Of a stretch of 64,000 nt of DNA, positions 57,001 to 61,664 are shown in pieces. The notes below the pieces were generated by a model. The model did not search any database. It saw only the letters and a program-made list of their open reading frames with translations, and was not told the DNA's origin. The position numbers were made by a program, and so were the translations under genes. The first letter of the stretch is position 1, and the number at the start of each line of letters is the position of its first letter. Source of the stretch: Owenia fusiformis (taxonomy: Eukaryota > Annelida > Polychaeta > Sabellida > Oweniidae); NCBI GenBank assembly GCA_903813345.2, contig CAIIXF020000003.1, positions 10,680,931 through 10,744,930 of the forward strand. Reading direction: 5' to 3'.

Positions 57001-59827
57001 GTCAAAATTTGATGTCAAAATTGATGAATTTCATGAAATGAAACAAAAATGGCAGATCCCATGCTAAACAAATGGGGAATGGTGGCTTAGGGGCAACTCA
57101 GATTTTGGAATATCTATTCAGCAAAACATTTATTAAAAATACTTTCTAAGTAGAAAATTGAATGATTTTACATTTTACACGCTAAATGTCTCGCTTATGT
57201 TGTTAAAATTAGCGATACGGAGCGTTAAAGTAATTTCGACCATCTCACACCTGTGTTATTTCAATGAGAGGTTCATTAAAAAATTATTGAATTTGAAACC
57301 ATTAACTTTTGTAAAGCCTGGACAATTAAATCATATTTTTGTCGAGTACACAATTTAGCAAATTTAATTATCTCTTACAATCTCAATTTTGAGAGCAATC
57401 GGATGGATGGATCGTTCCTCATATGACTTATGGCAACCCAACCATTCCCCATTTGTTTAACGTGGGATCTGCCATTTTTGTTAAATTTCATGAAATTCAT
57501 CAATTTTGACATCAAATTTTGACCCAATATAATGGAGATATAACATTGAAACATTGCGGACTTTATAGTGAATAGAATCAAGATACAGATTTATTTTCTT
57601 TATTGGGATTTCTTTTGTTGACCCCGCTTAGAAAACAGTCGTTAAACAAATATGGGGATTAACATGTAAACCTATGAGGTCCTTAACTTTTTTTGAGGAG
57701 TATATTATAATTCATACTTTTTGTACTTATTATCCCATTGAACGAAGTTCGGAGGGATATAGGGAATGCCTCCGTCCGTCCGTCCGTCCGTACGTACGTA
57801 CGTCCGTACGTACGTACGTACGTACGTACGTACGTCTGTCCATCCGGGGGATAACTCAAATACCGTTGGCCCGATTTTGTTCATATTTTGTACACATATA
57901 CCCTATGGGGGTAGAAGTTCTGCTCGAAAGCCGAGTTTCAAAATGGCCGCTCGTTTCAAAATGGCGGCCATTTTAGTGCCGAATTTACAGTAATTTAGGT
58001 GCAATATGTAAAACTGTAATAGCAATATGTTTTAGATGTAAAAAAATTATATAGGACATTAATAAAGCTAGAAATATAGATATAAAAGAAGCACATGGCA
58101 GCCATCTTGAAAAATGGCAGCCTTTACTCGTTATTTTACGATTTTTGCTGTAACTCGAAAAGTAGTGGATCGATTTTGTTCATATTTGGTATGTGAATAC
58201 TATAAACATTGCACACTGTCTAAAGACACTTTTGGTAGAAGGTGGCCATTTTAAAAAATGGCCGCCATTTTGAAAAATGGCCGCCATTTTAACCTATTTT
58301 ACTATAACTCGAAAAGTAGTGGAGCGATTTTGTTCATATTTGGTATGTGAATACTATAAGGATGGCACACTGTCTAATGACACTTTTGGTAGAAGGCGGC
58401 CATTTTTCAAAATGGCCGCCATTTTAATATATTTTACTATAACTCGAAAAGTAATGGAGCGATTTTGTTCATATTTGGTATGTGAATACTAAAAGCATGA
58501 CACATTAACCTATGGCACTTTTAGTAGAAGGTGGCCATTTTGAAAATTTTTTTGAAAAATGGCCGCCATTTTAATGTATTTTATAATAACTCGAAAAGTA
58601 GTGGAGCGATTTTGTTCATATTTGGTATGTGAATACTATAAGGATGGCACACTGTCTAATGACACTTTTGGTAGAAGGCAGCCATTTTTCAAAATGGCCG
58701 CCATTTTAACGTATTTTACTATAACTCGAAAAGTAGTGGAGCGATTTTGTTCATATTTGGTAAGTGAATACTATAAGTATGGCAAATGGTCTAATGACAC
58801 TTTTGGTAGAAGGCGGCCATTTTGAAAAATGCCTGCCATTTTTGCTCTATACTTTGTTTGTAAAAATGCCATCCATGGCTGTTTGATGGGATTCGCTAAG
58901 CTTTGGCGTTGCCGTTGTTCTGGTTTATTATTTATTCACAAGAAATTTTTTAAAACAATTATTTCTTTAAAAATGGACCCCTGCTTGAATCTCAAATAAA
59001 TGATAAACGGTAATGTTGTGTGGTCCTCAACAAGCAATACCATATTCAGTGATATTAAATCTACCAATATAATCTATTAAAATGATTGGAACTTGAACAG
59101 GAGGTAATTTTTAAATTTTTGTCAATTCCTCTATCACTATATAATATATTTCCTGGCCACGAAACTGAGAGTAAAAGAAAGAAGTGTCCGATAATATGGT
59201 GTATTCAGCAAAAATATGGTAGATTTACTGTATATTTCAGCAAAAAGATGGTAGATTTTACGGTAGATTTCAGCAAAAATATGGTAGATTTTACAGCCAT
59301 TTTCACAGGAGAATCAGATTTAAGAAAATTACAGTAGATTTTAGTAGAAAACTTTTATGGTAGATTCCTGCAAAATATGGTTGGCAGGTCTGGATATTGT
59401 CACAGTTTGCTCATTTAGCTGGCAACAAGTTTCTAGCAGTACCAGATGTTGGATTGGATTTTTACAGAAACATGAATGAATAAGTGCATGAATTTTTCTA
59501 GTAATATTCACCTGGAATAGCTGATCAGTTGTTGTTTGTAACAAATAAAAATAAAAGAGAAACTATTTTGTGTACTTTAATTGAAAAATTACTTCTCGTG
59601 TTAGCAATCAAATATGAATGGGAATTCATGACTTTTATGAAATTTTATGACCTTGTTTGTGATTAATTCTGCTGAATTCTGCTGCACAGGCATAATTCTA
59701 CTGTACATGTAGATGAAAATACAAGATAATAATACTATATATAAATACTTGTTCTTTATATTAGATCTTTGCTTGTTTCCAGGTGTTCAAACATTTCAAA
59801 ATGGCTCCAGGCTTCACTCCAGCATGA
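9753..59827 (+). CDS. TRAF7-like: TRAF7-like WD40 protein, 3' part of gene (9 exons, introns included)
   Basis: Nine exons (9753-9883, 19198-19360, 20134-20275, 27750-27854, 29194-29358, 41747-41882, 42484-42632, 43879-43998, 59783-59827) have AG/GT borders and compatible phases, and join into 384 codons plus TGA. Visible residues 1-40 look helical, 41-90 are Ser/Thr-rich, and ~91-384 hold seven WD40 blades. Motifs recalled from vertebrate TRAF7 are present: FKC-GT--GH--PVW at the propeller start, LGLHHWVRGLAL in blade 4, GSIYSLAVT then GTYNKNLHVWDI in blade 5. TRAF7 is known as a RING E3 ubiquitin ligase that acts in MEKK3/JNK signalling and uses its propeller to bind partners. The RING and zinc fingers are not seen here and are inferred to lie upstream of the window. 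The gene exceeds 50 kb. Another TRAF/WD40 paralogue is possible, but a TRAF7-type propeller is well supported. Confidence 0.9.
9884..10792. other. intron sequence, nothing recognised
   Basis: AT-rich unique-looking intron downstream of exon A. No motif that I can support. Confidence 0.5.
10798..11628. mobile_element. 831-bp near-complete foldback element
   Basis: Ends CACCCTATGCAGACAGAGCC and GGCTCTGTCTGCATAGGGTG, flanked by 5-bp duplications TAAAA (10793-10797 and 11629-11633). Almost the whole element is two inverted arms of ~400 bp meeting near 11213. The arms are so alike that both encode almost the same 63-codon open frame (minus strand 10802-10993, plus strand 11433-11624); these frames are mirror images, not genes. 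The 5-bp duplication and CA terminus would fit a hAT-related non-autonomous element. Confidence 0.9.
11940..12060. repeat. 60-bp direct repeat with a 25-bp hairpin
   Basis: TTGAAAATCTGGAGTCTATT begins at 11940 and again at 12000. The hairpin GACTCCAGAT/ATCTGGAGTC sits at 11991-12015 and looks like the terminus of a dispersed repeat. Confidence 0.75.
12061..14110. repeat. dispersed repeat, duplicated in tandem; inverted copy at 60.2-60.9 kb
   Basis: A unit with TTTTGAGATATGGTGTCCGA, AAATTTCGATCCGA and GACTGAGTACAGCT blocks occurs around 12300-12500, 13250-13740 and 13770-14110, the last two ~475 bp apart. A reverse-complement copy is at 60240-60900. A perfect 25-bp inverted pair (12917-12941 with 12998-13022, core ATGACCTGAATCGATTGC) lies inside. 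Open frames across it are short and not shared between copies, so it looks non-coding. Confidence 0.75.
14126..15964. mobile_element. CTGCCGCAG-rich element with inverted terminal arrays
   Basis: The left end (14126-14345) and right end (15700-15964) carry inverted arrays of GCAGCGCTGCGGCAGC-like units plus a shared GTCGGAGCC and GCAGTTAACCGCAG block. On the right a 70-bp unit is tandemly doubled (CTGCAGCCCTG at 15700 and 15770). Between 14880 and 15210 a degenerate ~28-bp motif (AAAACTACCGATTTT) repeats. The element interrupts the 12-14 kb repeat after CCAAATTTAACTT. No coding region. Confidence 0.7.
15965..16623. other. intron sequence, nothing recognised
   Basis: Unique-looking intron with a short run of G near 16290. 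No supported feature. Confidence 0.5.
16624..16752. mobile_element. 129-bp mariner-type MITE
   Basis: Termini CAAGGGGCGTTCCATATATT and its inverse ending CGATCGCCCCTTG, with about 30-bp arms and TA on each side (16622-16623, 16753-16754). No coding capacity. Confidence 0.88.
16755..17683. other. intron; degenerate left end of the ATCCCATCGAAC repeat family near 17580-17640
   Basis: TTCGAATGAAGTTTGGGGGA followed by TATAGAGAATGCC resembles the left end of the family described at 32077, 51097 and 57732. The rest is unrecognised AT-rich intron. Confidence 0.4.
17684..18434. mobile_element. ~750-bp inverted-repeat element with internal poly(C)
   Basis: Arms of ~100 bp: TAAGAACCCCTATTCT at 17684 and its inverse ending near 18434, sharing GAAAATGGATTCTAGCAATA and a CAACAAGTAGA block. 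The interior holds a run of about 34 C (18062-18095), a likely site of polymerase slippage or assembly error. Proline-rich translations across it are artefacts of the homopolymer. Confidence 0.8.
18458..18871. mobile_element. ~414-bp inverted-repeat element
   Basis: AGGGGAGGCATCAAAAGTTC at the left and GAACTTTTGATGCCTCCCCT at the right form ~50-bp inverted arms that continue through GATGTCGGAT and ACTAAATAAATCTAGTT. It follows directly after the previous element. Target duplication unclear. Confidence 0.82.
18872..19197. other. intron upstream of exon B, nothing recognised
   Basis: AT-rich sequence leading to the acceptor at 19196-19197. Confidence 0.5.
19198..19360 (+). CDS. TRAF7-like: TRAF7-like exon B (Ser-rich linker and propeller start)
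   Basis: Preceded by TTCATCTAG and followed by GTGAGC. Translation begins STTEKRLSRTSSSSSMTC, continues through a Ser/Pro-rich linker, and ends EMPFTFKCIGTL plus two bases of Arg. FKCIGT matches the conserved sequence that opens the TRAF7 propeller. Low-complexity Ser at the front suggests a flexible, possibly phosphorylated linker (inference). Confidence 0.88.
20134..20275 (+). CDS. TRAF7-like: TRAF7-like exon C (WD40 blade 1)
   Basis: Acceptor CTTATCTTTCAG, donor GTAAGT. The first base completes Arg, then GHKKPVWGLGTRKHMLYSAG and EDGVIKVWDL give a textbook WD repeat with GH and WD dipeptides. The exon closes with the start of blade 2 (VKSIRGHCDA). The donor sits exactly after the Ala codon, phase 0. 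Confidence 0.95.
20648..20767 (-). pseudogene. mariner transposase C-terminal relic
   Basis: On the minus strand a 39-residue open piece reads MALQEHLYHISNGGFINVFH then SWVKRYEKCVQICGKY and stops. GGF--F--W--R-EKC----G-Y is the C-terminal signature of mariner-type transposases. The sequence GAGGGGTGATCCAAAAG near 20308 resembles a mariner terminus. The catalytic core is not found in frame. Confidence 0.7.
20768..22756. other. intron, nothing recognised
   Basis: About 2 kb of mixed composition, slightly more GC-rich than its surroundings between 21100 and 22350. I find no exon fitting the gene, no inverted ends and no RNA gene. Confidence 0.45.
24000..25400. repeat. 69-bp minisatellite of element 2 (23-codon period)
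   Basis: The unit runs CCGAGGTGCAACCGGGTGCA to TTAAATCCTTAAT. CCGAGG recurs at 24542, 24611, 24680 and 24749, exactly 69 bp apart, so several frames stay open on both strands and give 23-residue repeats such as CKCPLWVQPGASILKSLIRG. Near 24130-24360 and 25280-25390 a related module with CCTTAACCAGGGTGCAAG occurs. I treat the open frames as consequences of periodicity. Confidence 0.9.
25430..26387. repeat. second minisatellite of element 2, 80/69-bp units
   Basis: Unit: GGGTGCAAATATCCCTTGCA, CCGATATGGGGTTGCAAAG, TTGGTTGCAACTCTCCCAAA, with or without a spacer TCCTTCCGTTGATTATTT. TATGGGG recurs at 25581, 25661, 25744, 25824 and 25893. The units derive from the same GTGCAA theme as the first array. 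Confidence 0.88.
26576..26870. repeat. hairpin module of element 2
   Basis: Arms TATGCCAAGTAGAGTTT (26576-26592) and AAACTCTACTTGGTATA (26818-26834) enclose CCCGCTCCAGCG and an A-rich AAAATTGAAAA core. It ends CCAAAACCTCTCAGTACATAAC. The module at 673-1168 has the same order, though the arm sequence differs. Confidence 0.65.
26944..26993 (-). promoter_or_regulatory. predicted CCAAT/TATA promoter of element 2
   Basis: Minus-strand order: CCAATCAGATT (plus CTGATTGG from 26983), then CCACGCGGGGCATATAAAAG (26944-26963). It matches the promoter at 3549-3600, with similar flanking sequence after the TATA box. Transcription would run leftwards through the arrays. Confidence 0.65.
27750..27854 (+). 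CDS. TRAF7-like: TRAF7-like exon D (WD40 blade 2)
   Basis: Thirty-five codons in phase 0 between ATATTTCAG and GTACAC. It reads IHCIAIGYDALYSGG, then ADKSLRKWSL, then EEVACQE, completing blade 2. The right terminus of the element at 22757-27703 lies only about 46 bp upstream, so that insertion abuts the branch-point and acceptor region. Confidence 0.93.
27900..28383. repeat. 36-bp minisatellite in intron 4
   Basis: About 13 copies of AACTGCATGAAGTAAAACAG plus GGCCTTATTCAAGTTT, some with one A fewer. It continues as degenerate copies at 28929-29130 beyond the MITE that interrupts it. Minus-strand 12-residue periodic translations have no coding meaning. Confidence 0.93.
28384..28926. mobile_element. 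543-bp mariner-type MITE inserted in the 36-bp array
   Basis: Ends CTGTACGCCCGGTATTATTC and its inverse TACCGGGCGTACAG, with TA at 28382-28383 and 28927-28928. Array units nearby preserve the empty site GGGCCTTATTCAAG, which becomes CCTTA[element]TATTCAAG. Subterminal regions are full of TCGCGAAAT motifs. An open frame inside (28492-28899) lacks any recognised domain. Confidence 0.92.
28929..29193. repeat. remainder of the 36-bp array and intron end
   Basis: Degenerate copies of the CATGAAGTAAAA unit fade out before the acceptor of exon E. Confidence 0.7.
29194..29358 (+). CDS. TRAF7-like: TRAF7-like exon E (WD40 blades 3-4)
   Basis: Fifty-five codons in phase 0 after a T-rich acceptor (TTGTTTTTTTTAG), donor GTAAGT. 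It starts EAHDNIICAI, contains VIKVWGSS, and ends LGLHHWVRGLALNYGR. AHDN and the LGL-HWVR motif are the most TRAF7-specific features of the propeller. Confidence 0.95.
29735..31122 (+). mobile_element. 1,388-bp non-autonomous hAT-like element
   Basis: Perfect 13-bp terminal inverted repeats CAGTGTGGAAGCT (29735-29747, 31110-31122) and 5-bp duplications CACTT (29730-29734, 31123-31127). CAGTG ends and a zinc-finger segment of hAT type inside (30562-30920) agree with the hAT superfamily, some groups of which make 5-bp duplications. No catalytic transposase region is seen. Confidence 0.82.
30562..30920 (+). pseudogene. hAT-type BED/TTF-like zinc-finger exon inside the hAT-like element
   Basis: An open frame starting at an AG acceptor (TTATTTTGCAG) has a Ser/Pro/Thr-rich lead, then VFLKHWKVGRPWLEYD, HMVCSYCKSHK and TTFIDGCTSMKM before TAG. 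WL-YD, CSYC and F--GC-S are landmarks of the N-terminal zinc finger of hAT transposases and their domesticated relatives (ZNF862-like). The His ligands and the DDE core that should follow are absent. There is no in-frame ATG upstream, so it would need splicing from an earlier exon. Relic or captured exon. Confidence 0.75.
31130..33150. repeat. ~350-bp dispersed/tandem repeat (AAAACCTCTGTC family)
   Basis: Blocks GATAGGATTCCCGTTTTAAG, TTTGTTCAACATCAATA, GACTCCTGGTTCAAAAGC and TCAGGTGTCCTGCATTG recur around 31190, 31340, 31670 and 32040, then after 32895. The copy at 32040 is split by the element 32077-32894. The hAT-like element at 29735 also sits at its left edge. Confidence 0.82.
32077..32894. 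mobile_element. ATCCCATCGAAC-family element, copy 1
   Basis: Starts ATCCCATCGAACGAAGTTGG, then a GTCC/GTAC microsatellite (32114-32200), then units with GGCCATTTTGAAAAATGGCC hairpins. It ends TGGCGTTGCCGTTGTTCTGG. An unoccupied copy at 31213 (AAGTTATTTTTGTTCAACA) shows the insertion point; only TT seems duplicated. Confidence 0.85.
33170..36330. repeat. ~310-bp satellite-like array, about 7-8 units
   Basis: CTCCTTGATATAGTCAATG recurs at 34561, 34871, 35188, 35502, 35777 (shorter) and 36072. Each unit has a C-rich GGCACCCCCACCCC part, TTGAGTCATATACTTTGAAA and AGAAAGCACCAAATAGC. The first unit (33170-33330) is separated from the rest by a hAT-like insertion. Homopolymer G/C runs near 33238-33287. 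Confidence 0.9.
33333..34514. mobile_element. 1,182-bp non-autonomous hAT-like element in the satellite
   Basis: Ends CACAGGATCTTGTAGCACC and GTGCTACATGTCTCTGTG are imperfect inverted repeats. The 8-bp duplication GTCTCAGA flanks it (33325-33332, 34515-34522), and neighbouring satellite units give the empty site GTCTCAGACACTTTTAAA. Eight bases and CA ends are typical of hAT. No transposase. Confidence 0.9.
36331..37550. other. decaying satellite remnants and unrecognised intron
   Basis: To about 36650 there are weak echoes of the 310-bp unit (CATTCATTTACTCAAACAC, GTGCCC). From 36650 to 37550 nothing is recognised except GGCCATTTTG blocks that resemble the next array. Confidence 0.5.
37560..38640. 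repeat. ~165-bp tandem array
   Basis: About seven units, each with GGCAGCCATTTTGGATTTT, AAATCTTGTCTGTAAAGTC, CAATTTCAAATTTTCAGGGA and TTTTTTGGCATTCTGGGTAA. GGCAGCCATTTTGGA recurs near 37745, 37913, 38070, 38231 and 38393. Confidence 0.9.
38704..39458. mobile_element. ATCCCAACGAAC-family element, copy 2 (variant)
   Basis: Starts ATCCCAACGAACGAAGTTAG and ends GGAGTTGCCGTTATCTAG, with GTTCGTTGGGAT as the subterminal inverse. It is inserted next to a truncated copy of the other subfamily (39459-39754, ending CTTTGGCGTTGCCGTTGTTA). Confidence 0.78.
39778..41400. repeat. 60-bp / 53-bp minisatellite (GGTAGGAATG)
   Basis: Alternating units ATAATCAATTTGAAAGGTAG, GAATGATTGAATATCTCACA and TAAGAGGTAGGAATGGTTG, with a variant ATTCACTTGAGAGGAATGAT. 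Roughly 25 copies; higher-order alternation of the two variants is visible from 40080 on. Minus-strand Thr/Ser/Ile-rich translations are periodicity artefacts. Confidence 0.95.
41401..41746. other. intron end with a repeat terminus
   Basis: GTTCCATTGGATATGCTACG with TATTATCTAG at 41533-41575 is a diverged right end of the ATCCCATCGAAC family. The rest leads into exon F. Confidence 0.5.
41747..41882 (+). CDS. TRAF7-like: TRAF7-like exon F (WD40 blades 4-5)
   Basis: Starts phase 0 after ATATTACAG and ends with one base of a split Gly before GTGAGA. It reads DRLYSGSHNCIEMWEATGKF and ends GSIYSLAVTSKYIIA. It follows a 12.4-kb intron filled with satellite arrays and insertions. Confidence 0.95.
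42484..42632 (+). CDS. TRAF7-like: TRAF7-like exon G (WD40 blades 5-6)
   Basis: Acceptor TTTTTTCAG, donor GTGAGA. Two bases complete Gly, then TYNKNLHVWDISSNQYIQAL, SAHIGVVSCLGVSPSGRFLF and SGSHDTSVQ. GTY plus VWDI reproduces the family pattern of blade 5. Confidence 0.95.
42633..43878. other. intron 7, possible mariner-like terminus only
   Basis: TACAGGGTGTCAAAAAACAA near 42714 looks like the end of a mariner-type element, but no partner end was found. Otherwise unrecognised. Confidence 0.45.
43879..43998 (+). CDS. TRAF7-like: TRAF7-like exon H (WD40 blades 6-7)
   Basis: Forty codons in phase 0. It begins VWNLEIMLPIQNLQ, which ends blade 6, and then has RHEEPINTLILHDDLLLTGG and EDSEIK, the inner strands of blade 7. 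The acceptor is ATATGTAG and the donor GTGAAT. The following 15.8-kb intron is the longest in the window. Confidence 0.93.
45514..45891 (+). mobile_element. 378-bp promoter-like insertion with 9-bp duplication
   Basis: Flanked by CACGATATG (45505-45513, 45892-45900). The opposite arm of the host (around 47118-47145) preserves the empty site. Ends TACCCTGC and GCAAAGGGTA are short inverted repeats. It is more GC-rich than its surroundings. Short inverted ends and a 9-bp duplication would suit Mutator or Merlin-like DNA elements, but the class is not established. Confidence 0.85.
45656..45813 (+). promoter_or_regulatory. predicted CCAAT-CRE-TATA core promoter with downstream donor
   Basis: In order: CCAAT (45656-45660), ATTGG (45716-45720), the full cAMP-response element TGACGTCA (45740-45747), CATATATAG (45760-45767), then, where a leader exon would lie, GGTGAGT at 45807-45813. 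Orientation matches the TRAF7-like gene, and exon I lies 14 kb downstream. Function is inferred only from motif order. Confidence 0.5.
48990..49434. other. homopolymer and degenerate repeat ends
   Basis: A G run near 48990-49001 and a C run near 49160. ATTATCTCATTGAAGTTTCA at 49205 is a diverged left end of the ATCCCATCGAAC family. No gene. Confidence 0.5.
49435..50330 (-). mobile_element. mariner-type relic with long inverted ends
   Basis: CAGTGCGTATCAAAAAAAAC at the left and GTTGCGTTTTTTTGATAT near 50305 are inverted, and several inner blocks pair too (CATCGATTTCAAA with AATTGATG, AAGAGGAG with CTCCTCTTTG). The minus strand of 49924-50133 reads CQWKFPDLNCSDFFFWSYLR, matching the PDL-P-DFFLWGYL motif around a catalytic Asp of mariner transposases. 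The right boundary is approximate. Confidence 0.78.
50500..50990. repeat. ~130-bp tandem repeat (GACCTTCAATGACCTT)
   Basis: Four diverged units containing TTTGAGATTTGACCTTCAAT, CAAGGTCAAAAAAGATCTTT and AAATCATCTACAAG-like sequence. Confidence 0.82.
51097..52234. mobile_element. ATCCCATCGAAC-family element, copy 3
   Basis: Same ends as copy 1 (ATCCCATCGAACGAAGTTCG; TGGCGTTGCCGTTGTTCTGG), a GTCC/GTAC microsatellite near 51140-51180, and about five internal ~140-bp units with GTAGTGGAGCGATTTTGTTC and GGCCATTTTGAAAAATGG. Only TT is shared by both flanks. Confidence 0.88.
52558..53343. mobile_element. inverted-repeat element with an internal duplication
   Basis: CTATCACACCAAACTAGTTC at the left and its inverse at the right. 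At 52942 an internal direct copy begins (CTATCACACCAAACAAGTT). CGAACGG/CGTTCG-like short motifs are scattered throughout. No coding region. Confidence 0.82.
53525..53620 (+). ncRNA. tRNA-Arg(TCT)-derived SINE head
   Basis: ATGGTCTAGTGG (A-box region), ATGGATAAGGCACTGGACTT then CTGCACCAG (anticodon-arm-like), and the B box GGTTTGAATCC at 53589-53599. The ATGGAT--GC--TGGACTTCT pattern is like tRNA-Arg(TCT). The D and anticodon arms contain insertions, so it is not a functional tRNA. About 140 bp of unrelated body follows. Confidence 0.72.
53621..54012. other. possible SINE body, nothing else recognised
   Basis: Sequence after the tRNA-like head to the next element. No poly(A) or target duplication could be assigned. 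Confidence 0.4.
54013..55892. mobile_element. element with CGCGGGAC-rich ends, split by a MULE-like foldback
   Basis: ACAGTACTGTCAA at the left and TTGACAGCTCTGT at the right are inverted. Both subterminal regions repeat GATTTCGCGGGACAT and AATTCGCGGGAT. A small perfect hairpin (GGGCTTTCAATATTGAAAGC) is at ~54647. The element at 54730-55476 sits inside. Confidence 0.75.
54730..55476. mobile_element. 747-bp foldback with 10-bp target duplication (MULE-like)
   Basis: Ends GGGTTTGTAGAAAAAAACGG and its inverse, arms of ~340 bp (shared GGTACCGGGTAGTAAATCCT, TCCATGCTGGGTTCAAAC). Flanked by TTTCTAGATA at 54720-54729 and 55477-55486. A 10-bp duplication with long inverted ends suits the Mutator superfamily. 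No transposase. Confidence 0.88.
55893..56824. other. intron, C run and a doubtful mariner end
   Basis: CACCCTGTA at ~56064 may be a mariner-type terminus. A C run lies at about 56443-56460. No exon. Confidence 0.45.
56825..57701. mobile_element. TACTCCTC foldback element, uninterrupted copy
   Basis: ACTCCTCAAAAAAAGTTAAG and CTTAACTTTTTTTGAGGAGT ends inside TATA, arms of ~350 bp (GGCAGATCCCATGCTAAAC paired with TTTAACGTGGGATCTGCC). Sister of 22757-27703. Non-coding. Confidence 0.9.
57732..58923. mobile_element. ATCCCATCGAAC-family element, copy 4
   Basis: Ends as in copies 1 and 3, GTCC/GTAC microsatellite at 57773-57846, and five ~140-bp units with GAGCGATTTTGTTCATATTT and GGCCATTTTTCAAAATGGCC. 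Only TT is clearly shared by both flanks. Confidence 0.88.
58924..59782. other. end of intron 8; short ATGGTAGATTT repeat
   Basis: At 59215-59370 the motif CAGCAAAAATATGGTAGATT repeats about five times, possibly an inverse relative of the 14.9-15.2 kb motif. Otherwise plain intron. Confidence 0.6.
59783..59827 (+). CDS. TRAF7-like: TRAF7-like terminal exon I and stop codon
   Basis: After GCTTGTTTCCAG the frame reads VFKHFKMAPGFTPA and stops at TGA (59825-59827). Joined to EIK of the previous exon it gives EIKVF, the closing strand of blade 7, where vertebrate TRAF7 ends in a V-KVW-type strand. The tail is longer than in TRAF7. The 3' UTR must start here. An ATTAAA at about 60414 and an AATAAA at about 61020 are possible poly(A) signals, the first lying inside a repeat. 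Confidence 0.85.
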   Translation: MFKHFKMAPGFTPA

Positions 59828-60239
59828 TGCTTCCGCATACGTTCCTGACTTTTCAATGCTTATTCATGAAGTGACAGCAAACATGGAGAAATATTGTAAC
59901 AGTAACCTGTGTTGACTATATTTTGATACATAGTAGATGCCTATACATACTATACTAGCATATTGTTGACTGATATAATTGATAAGCATTAATTGTATTT
60001 CCATAAGAAAAAGACCATTCTATGATATTCATCATGATTTTCACATTGATCAAAAAGTGACAAAATTTTGATCACCGCTTCGATCGCTGATCACAATTGC
60101 ACTGTATGAAATGATGCCTCCAGATGCAGTTTATCTATGTTAATAATGTAACCACTAAACATCAATGGAGAAAGCTTGAGTCATTTGTTTGGAGAATGTG
60201 CACGGCTGCACTTATATGCCTGCGCATGGACCTGGAAAT

Positions 60240-60900
60240 GGACTGGACTGGTATTTTTATTTCAATTTTTTCTTTACTTCTCTTGACTTTCTATAAGGCT
60301 ATCATCAGATTGATTTTTCTCCCAATTTCAAAACGCCATAACTTCCAAACCAGAAGTCGAATTGAAATTTGGTTTGAAGATTCCTGAGAAAATTTACTCT
60401 TAATAACTCATAAATTAAATTTGGAGAACTTTTTATTTTGACCTACTTTTCGGACACCATATCTGAAAAGAGGGACGAAATATTTCTGACGGCAAAAGGC
60501 TAACACTATAAGCTCACTCTTTGCTACCTGTAGAAGTTTTGAAGCAAATCACTTAAAAATAGTGTCAGAATCGCAAAATAAGGAAAAACTATAAATTTGA
60601 CCTAGATTCTGACCTGGACATTTTTGTGTCCAAATTTTGAAGCTTGGTGGTTTATGAGGTCCCCTTCCTTTAAAGGCTTTCATTATATTAAGCTGTACTC
60701 AGTTTATATCTCGTAATTTACACTTTAAAAAATCTTTTTTCCCATTGACTTAACACCAAATTTAGCGACTTTTGAGCTTTCAAAATCCCATAACTTCTGA
60801 ACCGTAAGTAAGTTTGCAGATTCGGATTCCTGAGAAAATTCTACACTTATTTCATCAAAAAAAATTTTTTTCCATTGACCTAACATGGGGCACCAAAGAA
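60240..60900. repeat. inverted copy of the 12-14 kb dispersed repeat
   Basis: Blocks TCGGACACCATATCTGAAAA, GAGAAAATTTACTC and AGCTGTACTCAGTTTATATC are reverse complements of the repeat at 12061-14110. It lies in the presumed 3' UTR or downstream of the gene. Confidence 0.8.
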
Positions 60901-61664
60901 CGAATGGCTCTAGACACCCCTTGGGTCACTTAACATTTTTTGAAATATGCAGTGTCGTTAATATTCTTGATATGTAGGATCAAATTGTAGATAAATATGT
61001 ATATTTTCAAGAAAAAAGCAATAAAAAACATTCAAGATTACTGATACTGTATAAGTATATTTTGGTTGATTTGGGAGGCATGTATCACTTCCTGTGGAAA
61101 TGTGAATTTTTTATCAGTCTCAGAAAATGTCTCCATAATGTATAAACCCAACTTGGCAGATGTCCCATTGTTTGATTGTGTCACGTGACTCTATACACTC
61201 ATTGGATTAATATTTTGTACATATAAATAGTCATATTTCAATAGTCATTGAGTAGGGATTAGTTATGTTTGCAAATTGTGTTGACCTACATGTACTTCTT
61301 TTTAGATAGAGGAAGGTCATGATAAACTCTTGCTTTGTTCATATAACGCTTGGTTCTTACCTAGAAAGTTATATGTAGTGAGGGAATAGTGTACTTCTAA
61401 GGTACTTCTTGAGATATGTAAAAATCTAGGTAAGGACCAGGCGTTGTACAAAAATGGAACTTTTATGCAATTTTCAGCATGAAATAAAATGATGTCAGCC
61501 ATTTTGAAAATCCTTAGATTGATTGTGACAGTTGTGTTTTATATATTTCAGTATATTTTCATATTTCATATTATCATTTCATGAACTTATATTTATGCTT
61601 GCACTGAAGCATGACCTCTAGAGAAGCACATATTTTTACCATGGCTCTAAACAACATAATAATA
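60901..61664. other. downstream region, nothing firm
   Basis: AATAAA at about 61020 and 61486 are possible poly(A) signals for the TRAF7-like gene. An imperfect inverted pair around TTCTTACCTAGA and ATCTAGGTAAGGACC (61350-61445) is visible. Confidence 0.4.

Noticed and set aside
57674-57993. Frames of 75-100 codons with PSVRP/YVRT repeats
   Set aside because: Produced by the GTCC/GTAC microsatellite at the left end of the repeat family.
60124-60387. 87-codon frame downstream of the gene
   Set aside because: Its second half lies in the dispersed repeat that is also at 12-14 kb, and the other copies do not keep the frame open.
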